Assembly: GCA_020718845.1 (NCBI GenBank)
Contig: DYRG01000018.1
Span: 1 to 52,254 of the forward strand
Length of the DNA: 52,254 nt
Reading direction: 5' to 3'
Origin: Thiomargarita sp.
Lineage (GTDB): Bacteria; Pseudomonadota; Gammaproteobacteria; Beggiatoales; Beggiatoaceae
The notes below the pieces were generated by a model. That model saw only the letters and a list, made by a program, of their open reading frames with translations. It ran no database searches and was not told the origin of the DNA. Every line of letters begins with the position of its first letter. Within the stretch, counting starts at the first letter, position 1. This document shows positions 1 to 10,093 of this stretch, one piece after another. A program made the position numbers and the translations under genes.

Positions 1-19
1 AATTCAATTTAAGCAAATA

Positions 20-57
20 AAAAAAGGCGTAGAAATGAAAGTTTCTATGCCTTTTTT
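20..57. terminator. Bidirectional hairpin terminator
   Basis: Arms at 20-35 and 42-57 pair over 16 positions with one G-T wobble around a 6-base loop. There is an A-run on one side and a T-run on the other, so the hairpin can stop transcripts from both directions. It lies about 60 bases past the stop of the minus-strand lipoprotein gene and would also end any plus-strand gene left of the window. Confidence 0.75.
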
Positions 58-118
58 ATTTGATCCAAATGAAAGGGGAGAAAAAATCTAACGGGGTTTC
101 TTTATTTATTTAGCAACG

Positions 119-670
119 TTATTTGTTTGAGAAATTTTCTTTTTTCCAACCATAACGTAACCAAACTTCCATCATTTCAGTTGCACTTAAATCTTCCATT
201 TTTAGTTTGTTTTTTAGCAAACTTGCAATCATGCCTTGGTCATCTTTTGGAATACCTAAAAACAAAGATTTTAATATATCAGTTGTTTCAAAAGGTGATG
301 AAATAGCAGTATCTTTTTCTACCTTGAAATTATCTAACATATTATCAACTAAAGTCATACTCACAACTAATTGCTTTTGCCCCGTCATTCCTTTGTAATC
401 AATACTAAGGTTGATTTTATTTCCTGAGAAAGTAATTTGAGAACCAACCAATGTAGATTTAACAGGGTGAGCTGCTTTTAAAATTTCTTTGGTATGTTTC
501 TCAAAAAATTTCTTAATGACTTCTTCTTGTTCAGCATTAAATATAGGAACTACTTGTGTGACGGGTTGCTGAGTTTTATTCTTATCCGATGAATCAGAAC
601 AACCACTCATAAAAATACTTAAACTTGTTACTATTAAAAGTGAACTTAATTTAAAAAAGTTCTTTGACAT
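119..670 (-). CDS. Predicted lipoprotein, unknown function
   Basis: The 183-residue protein has a lysine-containing N-terminus, a hydrophobic stretch and a lipobox ending in MSGC (Cys24). It is therefore probably a lipoprotein exported by Sec and processed by signal peptidase II. The mature part starts with a Ser/Asp/Lys/Gln-rich linker and continues as a polar domain of about 130 residues that I do not recognise. It is co-directional with the secreted protein gene at 697-1683, only 26 bases downstream of it, so the two probably share a transcript that ends at the hairpin at 20-57. A role as partner or protector of the secreted protein is possible but is inference from position alone. Confidence 0.7.
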   Translation of the reverse strand: MSKNFFKLSSLLIVTSLSIFMSGCSDSSDKNKTQQPVTQVVPIFNAEQEEVIKKFFEKHTKEILKAAHPVKSTLVGSQITFSGNKINLSIDYKGMTGQKQLVVSMTLVDNMLDNFKVEKDTAISSPFETTDILKSLFLGIPKDDQGMIASLLKNKLKMEDLSATEMMEVWLRYGWKKENFSNK

Positions 671-696
671 GATATTACTCCTTAATAAATAAAAAA

Positions 697-1683
697 TTAC
701 TCAGTTCCTTTGATTCTTTCACAAGTTGCTTTCAAGTGATCATGTTTATTATGACGAGCCATAATATCACTGGTAGTTTTATTCTCAGTGAAATAAGCTA
801 TGTATTCATCTTTCGCTTTAATTTCAGCATCTTGCGATTTACTTGCATAGATAAAATGATTATGAGAATGTTTAAGAATTATACAAGCATCACACCATAC
901 TTCACATTTGTAGGTTGGGGCTTGATCATTAGGTGTTTTGACAGTGAGTTCTTTTTTAATACAGTTAGCTTCATCAAAATAACTTATTAATAATTCTTGT
1001 GCACTGTATTTTCCTAAAATACCACCTAATACACCTCCAATAGTTCCTCCTACTGCTACTCCTGTTGCTGTTCCTGCTGCAATTGCAGTACTACAAACAC
1101 CAATAGAAAGCAATGTAGTTGCTCCAAAGCTCGCCGCCGTTAAACCTATAGAAGCCAAACAAGAAGTTGTTGCTATCGTAGCACCAATATATCCTCCTAA
1201 TGCACCAGCACCTGCTGCTGCTCCTGCTGAAGCTGCTGCTCCTGTAATTGAACTTACAGCTGTTGTTGTTAAACTTGGACGGCAGAGTACTCCAGCCTCT
1301 GTTTTATCCCCTAATTTTACTAACTCAGCTTCCATTCCTTTACCAATAAGAGTATCTTTTTGCTTAATTTGCCAAACGTACTCATCATTAACACTGAGAT
1401 TGATGTCTTTATCAAATAAAAATAAAGAACTATCTACAATCCATTGACCATCTTTTAAAATAGAACTTATTGTCCATATCTTTTCATCATGAGTAATTAC
1501 TTCAATAATGTATGGCACTCCTTTTACAATAGCTTTTAAAATTAGTTTTTTACCAATTTGTTTGGCAGCTTCAATCACAGGCGGAGAAAGAATAATTGGA
1601 TTAGCATAGACGGGCTTAGAAATAGTAAAAGTTGAGGAAATAAGCAAGCAACTTAAAGCGGTTGCAGTAAAGTAACGTTTCAT
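697..1683 (-). CDS. Secreted protein with long Gly/Ala-rich hydrophobic segment
   Basis: This 328-residue protein begins with a clear signal peptide (MKRYFTATAL, hydrophobic core, likely cleavage after VYA). Residues about 60-135 are a polar domain. Residues about 145-230 form a long run of small residues (Gly, Ala, Ser, Thr) with spaced glycines, resembling glycine-zipper or pore-forming membrane segments. The C-terminal 100 residues are polar and rich in Cys and His (for example CEVWCDAC near residue 265, and HSHNH). I cannot name the family. The lipoprotein gene lies 26 bases downstream, and a divergent XRE regulator starts 114 bases upstream. A membrane-active secreted protein is plausible but unproven. 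Confidence 0.65.
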   Translation of the reverse strand: MKRYFTATALSCLLISSTFTISKPVYANPIILSPPVIEAAKQIGKKLILKAIVKGVPYIIEVITHDEKIWTISSILKDGQWIVDSSLFLFDKDINLSVNDEYVWQIKQKDTLIGKGMEAELVKLGDKTEAGVLCRPSLTTTAVSSITGAAASAGAAAGAGALGGYIGATIATTSCLASIGLTAASFGATTLLSIGVCSTAIAAGTATGVAVGGTIGGVLGGILGKYSAQELLISYFDEANCIKKELTVKTPNDQAPTYKCEVWCDACIILKHSHNHFIYASKSQDAEIKAKDEYIAYFTENKTTSDIMARHNKHDHLKATCERIKGTE

Positions 1684-1797
1684 AAAAGAATTGTCCTTGT
1701 TTTTTTAGTTGAAAGATCGCATAATACGCAATCAAATGTTCTTTGTATGAGTATTTTGTGCATTTAGCGAGTTTTTTATACATTAGGGGGTGATAAA

Positions 1798-2247
1798 ATG
1801 GATAGTGAAATATTAAAGAAACAAGTTGGTCTTAAAATTAAAGAATTACGTCAGAAAAAAGGTTTGTCACGAAAACAAATTGCAGGCAAATTAGATATAT
1901 CTGAGAATGGAGTGGGTCATATTGAACGGGGCGAAGTTGATATATCTTTAGCTCGGTTATTTGAGATTGGACAAGTGCTTAATGTAAAAATAAATATAGA
2001 AATAGATGAATCATTGGATTCAAATGAAAAAAATATTTTCAATTTTAATAAAGCTAAAATAACTAATACCAAATATTTAAATGTAGAGATAACCTCATTA
2101 GAAATTAATGAAATAAATTTAAAACACGAATTAGAGAAAGCGTTAATTTTATTACAAGAACGCGAGAAAGAAGTTGATTATTTAAAGAGAGAAGTCACTT
2201 ACTTATCAGAAGAAAATTCTCGCCTTAAACATAATATCTATGATTGA
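1798..2247 (+). CDS. XRE-family HTH transcriptional regulator with coiled-coil tail
   Basis: The 149-residue protein has a Cro/C1-type helix-turn-helix at about residues 8-65 (IKELRQKKGLSRKQIA, then GVGHIERGEV). A linker follows, and residues about 105-148 form a Glu/Lys/Leu-rich coiled coil that probably dimerises the protein. The start has a strong ribosome site (AGGGGG about 7 bases upstream). It is divergent from the secreted-protein/lipoprotein pair across a 114-base gap, so it may regulate that pair as well as itself. I could not pick out a convincing palindromic operator in the gap. dusA follows in the same direction about 60 bases later. Confidence 0.8.
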   Translation: MDSEILKKQVGLKIKELRQKKGLSRKQIAGKLDISENGVGHIERGEVDISLARLFEIGQVLNVKINIEIDESLDSNEKNIFNFNKAKITNTKYLNVEITSLEINEINLKHELEKALILLQEREKEVDYLKREVTYLSEENSRLKHNIYD

Positions 2248-2307
2248 ATTTTAACCTTATTTCAATTGAGAAATTTTAAGTTTTCCTTTTATAATTCATT
2301 GAAAAAT

Positions 2308-3273
2308 ATGCGAAAAATATGTATTGCACCAATGTTGGATTGGACAGATCGCCATGAACGTTTCTTTTTAAGATTGATTTCTCGGCGGGTTTTTCTTTAT
2401 TCTGAAATGGTAACAACCGGCGCAATTTTGCATGGTGATAAACATAAAGTTTTGGATTTCAATTTAGAAGAACATCCGATTGCATTGCAATTAGCTGGAA
2501 GTGATCCAAAAGCCTTAGCATTATCTGCTCAAATTGGAGAAAGTTGGGGTTATGATGAAATCAATTTAAATGTGGGTTGTCCGAGTGATCGCGTGCAATC
2601 TGGGCGATTTGGTGCGTGTTTGATGGCAGAACCTAATTTAGTGGCAGATTGCATTTCTGCCATGCGAGAAACTGTAAAAATTCCAGTAAGCATTAAACAT
2701 CGTTTAGGTATTGATGATTTAGATAGTTATGAATTGCTTTTTAAATTTGTAGAAATTATTTCAAAAACGGGTTGTCAGTTATTTATTATTCATGCACGAA
2801 AAGCCTTTTTAAAAGGTTTAAATCCTAAAGAAAATCGTGATATTCCACCTTTAATATATGATCGCGTTTATCAATTAAAACAAGATTTTCCATATTTGAC
2901 AATTATCATTAATGGTGGAATTAAAACGATTGAAGAAATTAAAGAAAATTTAAAATATGTAGATGGTGTAATGATTGGTCGAGCAGCGTATGAAAATCCT
3001 TATTTTTTAGCAAATATAGATCAAGAGATTTTTGGTGAGAAAAATCCAATTAAAACTCGCTGTGAGATTTTAAAAGAATTTTTACCTTATATTGAGAAAC
3101 AACAGCAACAAGGTGTGCATTTGAAACATATTTCACGGCATATTTTAAGTTTATTTCAAGGGCAAATAGGTTCTCGTGCGTGGCGACGTTATTTAAGTGA
3201 ACACGCCCATTTAGAAAATGCGGGCATTAAAACGATTATTGAGGCAGCGAAATATGTCGGTTGTGATTTGTGA
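2308..3273 (+). CDS. dusA: tRNA-dihydrouridine(20/20a) synthase DusA
   Basis: This FMN- and NADPH-dependent enzyme reduces uridine 20/20a in the tRNA D-loop. The 321-residue product has the family hallmarks: [15 protein letters not shown] at the start, [16 protein letters not shown], and the catalytic-cysteine region [20 protein letters not shown]. It also has HARKA and NGGI further on. A longer reading from a TTG at 2266 is open, but the ATG at 2308 places [11 protein letters not shown] where other DusA proteins have it, so I chose that start. The 3' end overlaps mobA by 20 bases. Length agrees with the usual 320-340 residues. Confidence 0.95.
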   Translation: MRKICIAPMLDWTDRHERFFLRLISRRVFLYSEMVTTGAILHGDKHKVLDFNLEEHPIALQLAGSDPKALALSAQIGESWGYDEINLNVGCPSDRVQSGRFGACLMAEPNLVADCISAMRETVKIPVSIKHRLGIDDLDSYELLFKFVEIISKTGCQLFIIHARKAFLKGLNPKENRDIPPLIYDRVYQLKQDFPYLTIIINGGIKTIEEIKENLKYVDGVMIGRAAYENPYFLANIDQEIFGEKNPIKTRCEILKEFLPYIEKQQQQGVHLKHISRHILSLFQGQIGSRAWRRYLSEHAHLENAGIKTIIEAAKYVGCDL

Positions 3274-3850
3274 GGAAATATCGGGCGTTATTTTAGCGGG
3301 TGGATTAGCGCGAAGAATGGGAGGAATTGAGAAAGCCTTAGTGGAATTTCGGGGAGAAACTTTGCTTTCTCATGTAATTAAAAGAGTTCAACCGCAGGTT
3401 AAAACTTTATATTTGAATGTAAATAAAAAACTTGAGCAATATCAAAAATTTAATTTATCTATTTTAGAGGACGAAAAAAAAGGATTTTTAGGACCGTTAG
3501 CGGGAATTTTAACGGCATTTAATAAAATTGAAACCCATTATTTATTAGTCGTTCCTTGTGATGCGCCGTTTGTTTCTTTGAATTTAGCAGAGACACTTTT
3601 TAAAGAAATGCAATACCAAAATGCTCTCGGTGCAGTGGTGCATGATGGAGAAAGATTGCAACCGACTTTTCTTTTATTGCACAAACAACTTAGAAATGAT
3701 TTAGAAATCTATTTAAATAATGGTCAACGCAGCATTGAATTGTGGTTAGAAAGACATTTAATTGCAAAAGTTGACTTTTCATCACAACTAGATGATTTTA
3801 TTAGTTTTAATACATTTGAAGAACTTAATTTAAATGCAACGAAATATTAG
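3254..3850 (+). CDS. mobA: Molybdenum cofactor guanylyltransferase MobA
   Basis: MobA transfers GMP from GTP to molybdopterin, giving the bis-MGD cofactor of DMSO reductase-type molybdoenzymes. The protein (198 residues from the ATG at 3254) has the nucleotidyltransferase signature [17 protein letters not shown] near the N-terminus. It also has the metal-binding PCDAPF segment near residue 105 and GFLGPLAGI before it. An earlier start at 3218 is open, but 3254 puts the LAGG motif about 14 residues from the N-terminus, as usual. It overlaps the dusA end by 20 bases, so the two are probably cotranscribed. No molybdoenzyme is visible in the window. Confidence 0.93.
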   Translation: MSVVICEEISGVILAGGLARRMGGIEKALVEFRGETLLSHVIKRVQPQVKTLYLNVNKKLEQYQKFNLSILEDEKKGFLGPLAGILTAFNKIETHYLLVVPCDAPFVSLNLAETLFKEMQYQNALGAVVHDGERLQPTFLLLHKQLRNDLEIYLNNGQRSIELWLERHLIAKVDFSSQLDDFISFNTFEELNLNATKY

Positions 3851-3851
3851 C

Positions 3852-3879
3852 TTTTTAGTATTTGCTGAAATGCTAAAAA
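3852..3879 (+). terminator. Hairpin after mobA
   Basis: Arms at 3852-3863 and 3868-3879 (TTTTTAGTATTT and AAATGCTAAAAA) pair over 12 positions with one G-T wobble around a 4-base loop, directly after the mobA stop. The T-run after the stem is weak, so this may be an imperfect terminator or an mRNA-stabilising hairpin. Confidence 0.45.
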
Positions 3880-3967
3880 TCAATTTAAACGACTGATATT
3901 CAACTATTTGTTGCAACGCAGCATGAAGGATGTTAATCTTTGCAAATTCTTTCTTGAGGAGCTTTTT

Positions 3968-5083
3968 ATGAGCCAAACGACTCCCCCGTTGTTTTTCAAT
4001 GCTGAATGGTTGTCGATGCAGCAACGTTTTTGGGAAAATACCTTTAAATTCAATCCACAACAACCCGCGATGCCCGACGTTTTGGGTTTGTGGAACGGCG
4101 TGCTTGACAATATGCGCAAACAAATGAGCGGCTGGATTGAATCGCCTTTGCAAAAAGTTGAAGCTGATGCGCAAAATTTTTCAAAACTTTTTGAGCAATT
4201 TCAAAGCTATATGCAACAGTTTCCAACTTGGCAAAATCAATTTCAAACCGGTGCGCAACTTTGGCAAAATCATCAACAAGCTCAACAAGCTGCATTACAA
4301 ATGGTTCAAAAAATTGGTTCTCGCGCAATTTCTTTGTTAAATCAAAGGCTTGAAGAGTTATCCAATCAACAACCTTTGCCGCCTCAAGCATTATATACGG
4401 CGTGGGTTGAATCGGGCGAAGAAGCCTATGCAGAATTTGTGAGCACCGAAGATTATTCTAAAATCACTGGCGAGCTAATTAATAGTTGGTTGGCGTGGCG
4501 ACATAATGGAAGAATTGCGTTAGATGAAATGTTAGCAAGTTTGCATTTGCCAACCTATGCGCAAACTCAAAAATTACAAACCAAATTAGCTGAACTACGT
4601 TCTCAACAAGCTGCATTGCAACACGCTGATAATACTGCGGAAATTGATTCATTAAATTCAGAAATTTCTCGTTTGCAAAACATCATTTCTGAATTACAAA
4701 CTGCGAAAGCAACTCCTGTTGAAATTGTGGTAGAAAAACCAGTTGAAGTGATGGTTGAAAAAATCGTTGAAAAAACAAATGATGCAGAAATCATGCGTTT
4801 GCAAAAAATGATTGCCGAATTAGAAGAAACGGTGAAAGCAAAACCCACTGAAGTTGTGAAAGAAGTGATGGTTGAAAAAATTGTTGAAAAAACTAACGAC
4901 GTAGAAATCGTTTCTTTAAATGCAGAAATCGTGCGTTTGCAAGGAATTATTGCTGAACTTCAAACAAAAACAGCAACCGTTGAAACTCACACAGAAATTC
5001 ACATAGAAGAACCTGTTGTGAAAAAGAAAACTACCCGCAAAACCACTTCTTCACGTTCTACCACTTCCTTTAAAACCCGCTAG
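3968..5083 (+). CDS. phaE: PhaE-like class III PHA synthase subunit with repeated coiled-coil tail
   Basis: PhaE is the accessory subunit of the class III polyhydroxyalkanoate synthase PhaC-PhaE. Residues about 10-215 match the family: WLSMQQRFWEN near the N-terminus, WVESGEEAYAEFVSTEDYS, and ELINSWLAWR followed by LASLHLPT. The start at 3968 follows TGAGGAG at a good distance, so an upstream ATG at 3908 is less likely. The C-terminal 170 residues are a repeated Glu/Lys/Val coiled coil (units containing VEKIVEKTND). They end in a Lys/Thr/Ser/Arg-rich basic tail like those of granule-associated phasins. No phaC, phaA or phaB gene is in the window. A phasin-like granule protein is the alternative reading. 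Convergent with purA. Confidence 0.8.
   Translation: MSQTTPPLFFNAEWLSMQQRFWENTFKFNPQQPAMPDVLGLWNGVLDNMRKQMSGWIESPLQKVEADAQNFSKLFEQFQSYMQQFPTWQNQFQTGAQLWQNHQQAQQAALQMVQKIGSRAISLLNQRLEELSNQQPLPPQALYTAWVESGEEAYAEFVSTEDYSKITGELINSWLAWRHNGRIALDEMLASLHLPTYAQTQKLQTKLAELRSQQAALQHADNTAEIDSLNSEISRLQNIISELQTAKATPVEIVVEKPVEVMVEKIVEKTNDAEIMRLQKMIAELEETVKAKPTEVVKEVMVEKIVEKTNDVEIVSLNAEIVRLQGIIAELQTKTATVETHTEIHIEEPVVKKKTTRKTTSSRSTTSFKTR
4745..4965 (+). repeat. Internal tandem repeat in phaE
   Basis: A near-identical stretch of about 48 bases starts at 4745 and recurs at 4862, a period of 117 bases or 39 codons. Both copies encode EVMVEKIVEKTND, followed by a Leu/Ile heptad segment containing IAELE or IAELQ. 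A degenerate third unit precedes them from about 4640. The repeat builds the extended coiled coil. Confidence 0.8.
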
Positions 5084-5087
5084 CAAT

Positions 5088-5125
5088 AAAGGGCGTACTT
5101 TTTAAAGCACGCCTTTTATTTTTCT
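5088..5125. terminator. Terminator between convergent phaE and purA
   Basis: Arms AAAGGGCGT (5088-5096) and ACGCCTTTT (5109-5117) pair with one wobble. They are followed by a T-rich tail on the plus strand, and the A-run in front serves the minus strand. It lies between two converging genes whose stops are about 45 bases apart, so it probably works both ways. Confidence 0.8.
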
Positions 5126-5128
5126 TAA

Positions 5129-6430
<1,302 letters not shown>

Positions 6431-6451
6431 TCACTGTTTATGTTGAAAAAT

Positions 6452-7639
6452 TTAGAGCGGAACAACCGCCCATGCCTGATTTTGCCAAACTAATTGATGC
6501 GTGCAATTTAATGCTTTTGCATCGCCAACTTGTTGAGGTAATTCACAAATTACCGTTTCACCTTGTGATCGCAAGGTTAAAATTTGTTGTGCTAATTGTA
6601 CGGGATCGCCTTCTTTGATTTCAGAGGCAAAAATTCTTTTAAATTCAATGGGTTGCGTTTGAAAATCCAATAACGCCATCAAATCCGTGCTAAAACCCGT
6701 CGCGGGACGCGCTCGCCCAAACGCTTCGCCCACATGATCGTAACGTCCGCCGCGAATCAACGCCGCCCCATGTTGCGGCACATATCCCGCAAAAATCAAT
6801 CCCGTATGATAACTATAACCACTTAATTCCGCTAAATCCAAATGCAGTTTCTCTGTAACAAAACTCGGCATATTTTCTAACATAAATTCCAAATCTTGTA
6901 AGGCATTTTGAACCGTTTGATTAGCATTTTTAAGGATTTTTTTAGCGTGATCTAAAATAAAACTATCGCCTTGCAAATGTACTAAGTTTTCTAACATTTC
7001 TTTTAGATCATTTGAAAGGGTAGTTTGATTTAAAACTTGTGAAATATCGGAGGTGGATTTGATTTGAAGTGCGTCGAAGAGTTTTTGCTCAGTTTCTTTC
7101 GGTAACTTTGCTTCTTCCATTAAACCGCGATAAATCCCTACATGACCCATATCGATAGAGAAATTTGCAATGTTTGAAATACGCAAAGTTTCAAGCATTA
7201 AACTAAAAATTTCCATATCCGCAGAAATCCCCGCATAACCATAGAGTTCTGCACCCGTTTGTAATTGGGCGCGAGTTCTGGAGAAACCATCGGGTTTGGT
7301 GTGTAGAACCGTTCCTGAATAACATAAACGGGTAGGTTCTTCGCGTTGTAATTGGTGGGCATCAATTCGAGCGACTTGCGGCGTAATATCAGCTCTTACG
7401 CCCATCATGCGACCCGTTAATTGATCAGTTAATTTGAAGGTTTGTAAATCTAAATCTGCACCCGTTCCACTTAATAATGAATCCAAAAATTCAATAAAAG
7501 GAGGAAACACTAATTCATATCCCCAAACTTGATACAATTCTAAAAGTTTTCTTCTAAGTTCTTCTAAGCGTTGTGCTCGGTTGGGTAATAACTCGTGAAT
7601 GCCTTCAGGTAATAACCAACGATTTGCGTAAATGCTCAT
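6452..7639 (-). CDS. hisZ: ATP phosphoribosyltransferase regulatory subunit HisZ
   Basis: HisZ is a HisRS-like protein without tRNA ligase function. It activates and gives histidine feedback to the short-form HisG, which starts histidine biosynthesis. The 395-residue protein shows the class II synthetase-like core: LLPEGIHELLP near residue 10, GVRADITPQVARID and RGGRYDHVGEAFGR. It lacks the anticodon-binding domain expected of HisS. Its place between DUF2065 and purA is the standard location of hisZ in this group. hisG itself is not in the window. The start at 7639 is 1 base from the end of the DUF2065 gene. Confidence 0.93.
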   Translation of the reverse strand: MSIYANRWLLPEGIHELLPNRAQRLEELRRKLLELYQVWGYELVFPPFIEFLDSLLSGTGADLDLQTFKLTDQLTGRMMGVRADITPQVARIDAHQLQREEPTRLCYSGTVLHTKPDGFSRTRAQLQTGAELYGYAGISADMEIFSLMLETLRISNIANFSIDMGHVGIYRGLMEEAKLPKETEQKLFDALQIKSTSDISQVLNQTTLSNDLKEMLENLVHLQGDSFILDHAKKILKNANQTVQNALQDLEFMLENMPSFVTEKLHLDLAELSGYSYHTGLIFAGYVPQHGAALIRGGRYDHVGEAFGRARPATGFSTDLMALLDFQTQPIEFKRIFASEIKEGDPVQLAQQILTLRSQGETVICELPQQVGDAKALNCTHQLVWQNQAWAVVPL

Positions 7640-7640
7640 T

Positions 7641-7835
7641 TCAACGTACCCAATATAATAAGCCCAAACCCGCTAACATACTAATCAATCCAATGGATCG
7701 CAGCGAACCATTATCCATTTCAGCAAGTTTGAGCATTGTTTGACGTGAGAAATCAGGATTAAGGAAGGGCATGATCCCTTCCATCACCATTACTAAAGCA
7801 ACCGCTGCCCACAAATCATTAGAAATATCTGACAT
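7641..7835 (-). CDS. DUF2065 (YjeT-like) small membrane protein
   Basis: The 64-residue protein has two hydrophobic stretches: residues about 8-24 (LWAAVALVMVMEGIMPFLNP) and about 45-62, the latter ending LGLLYWVR. This is the YjeT/DUF2065 pattern of a two-helix inner-membrane protein of unknown function. Its position directly after hflC (4-base gap) and before hisZ is the usual synteny, which suggests a link with the HflKC-FtsH membrane complex. That link is inference. Confidence 0.9.
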   Translation of the reverse strand: MSDISNDLWAAVALVMVMEGIMPFLNPDFSRQTMLKLAEMDNGSLRSIGLISMLAGLGLLYWVR

Positions 7836-7839
7836 TTGA

Positions 7840-8769
7840 TTATTGTGCGGGCGTTAAAGGTTGAGGTAAAACATTAGTTGAAACGCTTCCAAGATCAAAT
7901 GGTTTCATCGGTGTTTTGAAATATTTGAAGAAATCTGAATTCGGTTCAAATACTAACAAATCATTCTTATGTCCAAAGGTTTTCTTATAAGCCCCTAAAC
8001 TACGATAAAAGTTATAAAATTCAGGGTCTTGCGAAAATACTTGAGCATAAATATCAGTTGCTTGTGCTTCGCCTAAACCACGAATTTCTTCGGCTTTACG
8101 TTGTGCTTCTGCTTGTAAAACAACCCGTTGGCGATCTGCATCGGCACGAATTCTCACTGCTTCGGCTTCACCGCGAGAACGCAATTCTTTCGCAACTCGC
8201 TCACGTTCGGCTTCCATTCTACGATGCACCGATTGGCTAACTTCCTGAGGTAATTCAATGCGTTTGATGCGCACATCGACCACTTCAATACCTAAAGGCT
8301 TACCACGTTTATTTGCTTCTTCAGTAATGCTTGCCATAATACTTGCTCGATCGCCAGAAACCACTTCTTGAATGGTTCTGCTCGCAAATTTGCTCCGTAA
8401 TCCATCGGCAATAATTTCAGAGAGCCGTTGATTTGCAACTTTATCTAAACCACCTACCGAAATGAAATACTGTTCTACATTGATAATCTTCCATTTGATA
8501 TAGGAATCGACAATGAGGTTTTTCTTTTCACTGGTTAAGAAACGTTCTGCGGGCGCATCTAGGTTTTGAATGCGGCGATCGAAATAACGAATTTGATCGA
8601 CCATCGGTAATTTAAAATTCAAACCCGCTTCAAAATCAGAACTGACCACTTTTCCTAAACGGACTTTTAAAGCATATTGCGTTTGTTGCACTGTGAATAA
8701 TGAAGACGAAATCATCACAACAAAAAAGCCAACGACAATTAAAACTAATGTTGATCTATCAGTATTCAT
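7840..8769 (-). CDS. hflC: HflC, SPFH-domain regulator of FtsH protease
   Basis: HflC pairs with HflK in a large periplasm-facing cage that encloses and modulates the FtsH protease. The 309-residue protein has one N-terminal membrane segment (about residues 8-25). An SPFH/band-7 domain follows, with QQTQYALKVRLGKV, DRRIQNLDAPAERFLTSEKK and VDSYIKWKI. A long charged helix comes next (RRMEAERERVAKELRSRGEA) and a C-terminal SPFH tail segment (VFSQDPEFYNFYRSLGAYKK). It lies 2 bases downstream of hflK in the same operon. Confidence 0.97.
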   Translation of the reverse strand: MNTDRSTLVLIVVGFFVVMISSSLFTVQQTQYALKVRLGKVVSSDFEAGLNFKLPMVDQIRYFDRRIQNLDAPAERFLTSEKKNLIVDSYIKWKIINVEQYFISVGGLDKVANQRLSEIIADGLRSKFASRTIQEVVSGDRASIMASITEEANKRGKPLGIEVVDVRIKRIELPQEVSQSVHRRMEAERERVAKELRSRGEAEAVRIRADADRQRVVLQAEAQRKAEEIRGLGEAQATDIYAQVFSQDPEFYNFYRSLGAYKKTFGHKNDLLVFEPNSDFFKYFKTPMKPFDLGSVSTNVLPQPLTPAQ

Positions 8770-8771
8770 AG

Positions 8772-9944
8772 TTAGCGTCCTTTTCTTCCAGAACGATCTG
8801 GAATATTGTTGTTTGTTTCTTTACTGTTATCATCCGCGTTGTTTTGAGTTGATTGCACAGTTTCTTGGGTATTTTCTTGAGGAAGTGTAGCGGCAGATTG
8901 TTTCACCGATTCATTACCAAATAACTTATCAGTTGGCAATACAATTAAGGGGTTTCCTTGTTTTACATCCACTAAAACTTTACCCGTATGTTGCAATACA
9001 TATTCAACGGTTTCCAAATACATTCTTTGGCGAGTAATTTCTGGAGATTTCTTATACTCAGCTAAAATGCTGTTGAAACGGCGAGTTTCACCAAGCGCGT
9101 GTTCAATGACTTGAGCACGATAAGCCTCTGCTTCTTGGGTTGTTTTATCTGCGCCACCGCCTGCTTTTTGAACAACTTCATTACGATATGCATCGGCTTT
9201 GTTCTTTGAACGTTCTTCATCTTCGCGGGCTTTAATTACGTCTGCAAAAGCACCTTGAACTTCTTCTGGCGGTTGCGCATTTTGCATATTAATACTTCTT
9301 ACCATTAAACCTGTTTTATAACGGTTCAATATTTCTTGCGTAGAAACCTTGGTATTTTGAGCAACGACATCGCGTCCACTGGTTAAAACGTCATCCATTT
9401 TGCTATTACCAACCACTTCACGCAACGCGCTTTCTGCCGCATGATGCAAGGTATCATCAGGGTTTTGCACATTAAACAAATAATCTTTTGCATCGCCCAC
9501 TTGATATTGAACGACTAATTCAACTTCAACGATATTTTCATCTTGAGTAAGCATGACGGCTTTATGTCGAATTGCTCGAACTTCTTCAACGTTGACTTTA
9601 ACTACATCTTCAATGGGATAAGGCAAACGCCAATTCAAACCTTGTGTAGTAGTTTGAGTGTATTTTCCAAAGCGAGTTTCTACCCCTTGAAATGCGGGTT
9701 GAATAGTATAAAAACCGGTCGCGCTCCAAAACAAAATTCCAAGCACAACAAAAGGCAAGATTCTCTTAAACGAGAAATCACTGCGTCCCGACGGTTCTTT
9801 AGGTGTATTTCCATTACCACCACCGAAGAGTTGATTTAATTTTTCTTTAATTTGATCAACCACTTCATCTAAATCTGGCGGTCCTTGATTTGGACGACGA
9901 CCCCAAGGGTCTTTGCCATCTTTCCCAGGTTCATTCCATGCCAT
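8772..9944 (-). CDS. hflK: HflK, SPFH-domain regulator of FtsH protease
   Basis: HflK is the partner of HflC. The 390-residue protein begins with a Gly/Pro/Asp-rich cytoplasmic tail (MAWNEPGKDGKDPWG, the usual HflK opening). A membrane segment at about 62-80 and a band-7 domain follow (VETRFGKYTQ, GLNWRLPYPIE). Next comes a long coiled-coil helix (IKAREDEERSKNKADAYRNE) and a Gln/Asn/Ser-rich tail. hfq and hflX, which often precede hflK, are absent. Here hflK is the first gene of its operon, with 149 bases separating it from the end of secF. Confidence 0.97.
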   Translation of the reverse strand: MAWNEPGKDGKDPWGRRPNQGPPDLDEVVDQIKEKLNQLFGGGNGNTPKEPSGRSDFSFKRILPFVVLGILFWSATGFYTIQPAFQGVETRFGKYTQTTTQGLNWRLPYPIEDVVKVNVEEVRAIRHKAVMLTQDENIVEVELVVQYQVGDAKDYLFNVQNPDDTLHHAAESALREVVGNSKMDDVLTSGRDVVAQNTKVSTQEILNRYKTGLMVRSINMQNAQPPEEVQGAFADVIKAREDEERSKNKADAYRNEVVQKAGGGADKTTQEAEAYRAQVIEHALGETRRFNSILAEYKKSPEITRQRMYLETVEYVLQHTGKVLVDVKQGNPLIVLPTDKLFGNESVKQSAATLPQENTQETVQSTQNNADDNSKETNNNIPDRSGRKGR

Positions 9945-10043
9945 TCCTTAACTCCGTTAAGTTTCTACAATTATGAATAAGTGATTATAGCGCATTCTTA
10001 TCAATAAAAACCATAACACATGATTTTTAAAGTAGTTGCAGTA

Positions 10044-10080
10044 CAACAAAATGCCCAAAAATCAACAATTTTCAGGCATT
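10044..10080 (-). terminator. Terminator of the yajC-secD-secF operon
   Basis: Arms around 10050-10062 and 10068-10080 pair outside a 2-base internal mismatch (AATGCC with GGCATT outside, AAAAT with ATTTT inside). Read on the minus strand, the stem is followed by a T-rich stretch. It sits 14 bases past the secF stop, between secF and the hflK promoter region. Confidence 0.6.
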
Positions 10081-10093
10081 CTAAAGCCAACTT

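Noticed and set aside
1684-1797. Operator between the XRE gene and the secreted-protein gene
   Set aside because: The gap is AT-rich with several partial inverted repeats, but none is clean or matches a known operator.
4050-4391. Minus-strand open frame of about 113 codons in phaE
   Set aside because: It lies opposite the clear PhaE coding frame, whose protein has family motifs. The opposite reading has none.
4745-4965. CRISPR-like short repeats
   Set aside because: Only two or three copies with a 117-base period, inside a coding frame. They encode a coiled-coil repeat.
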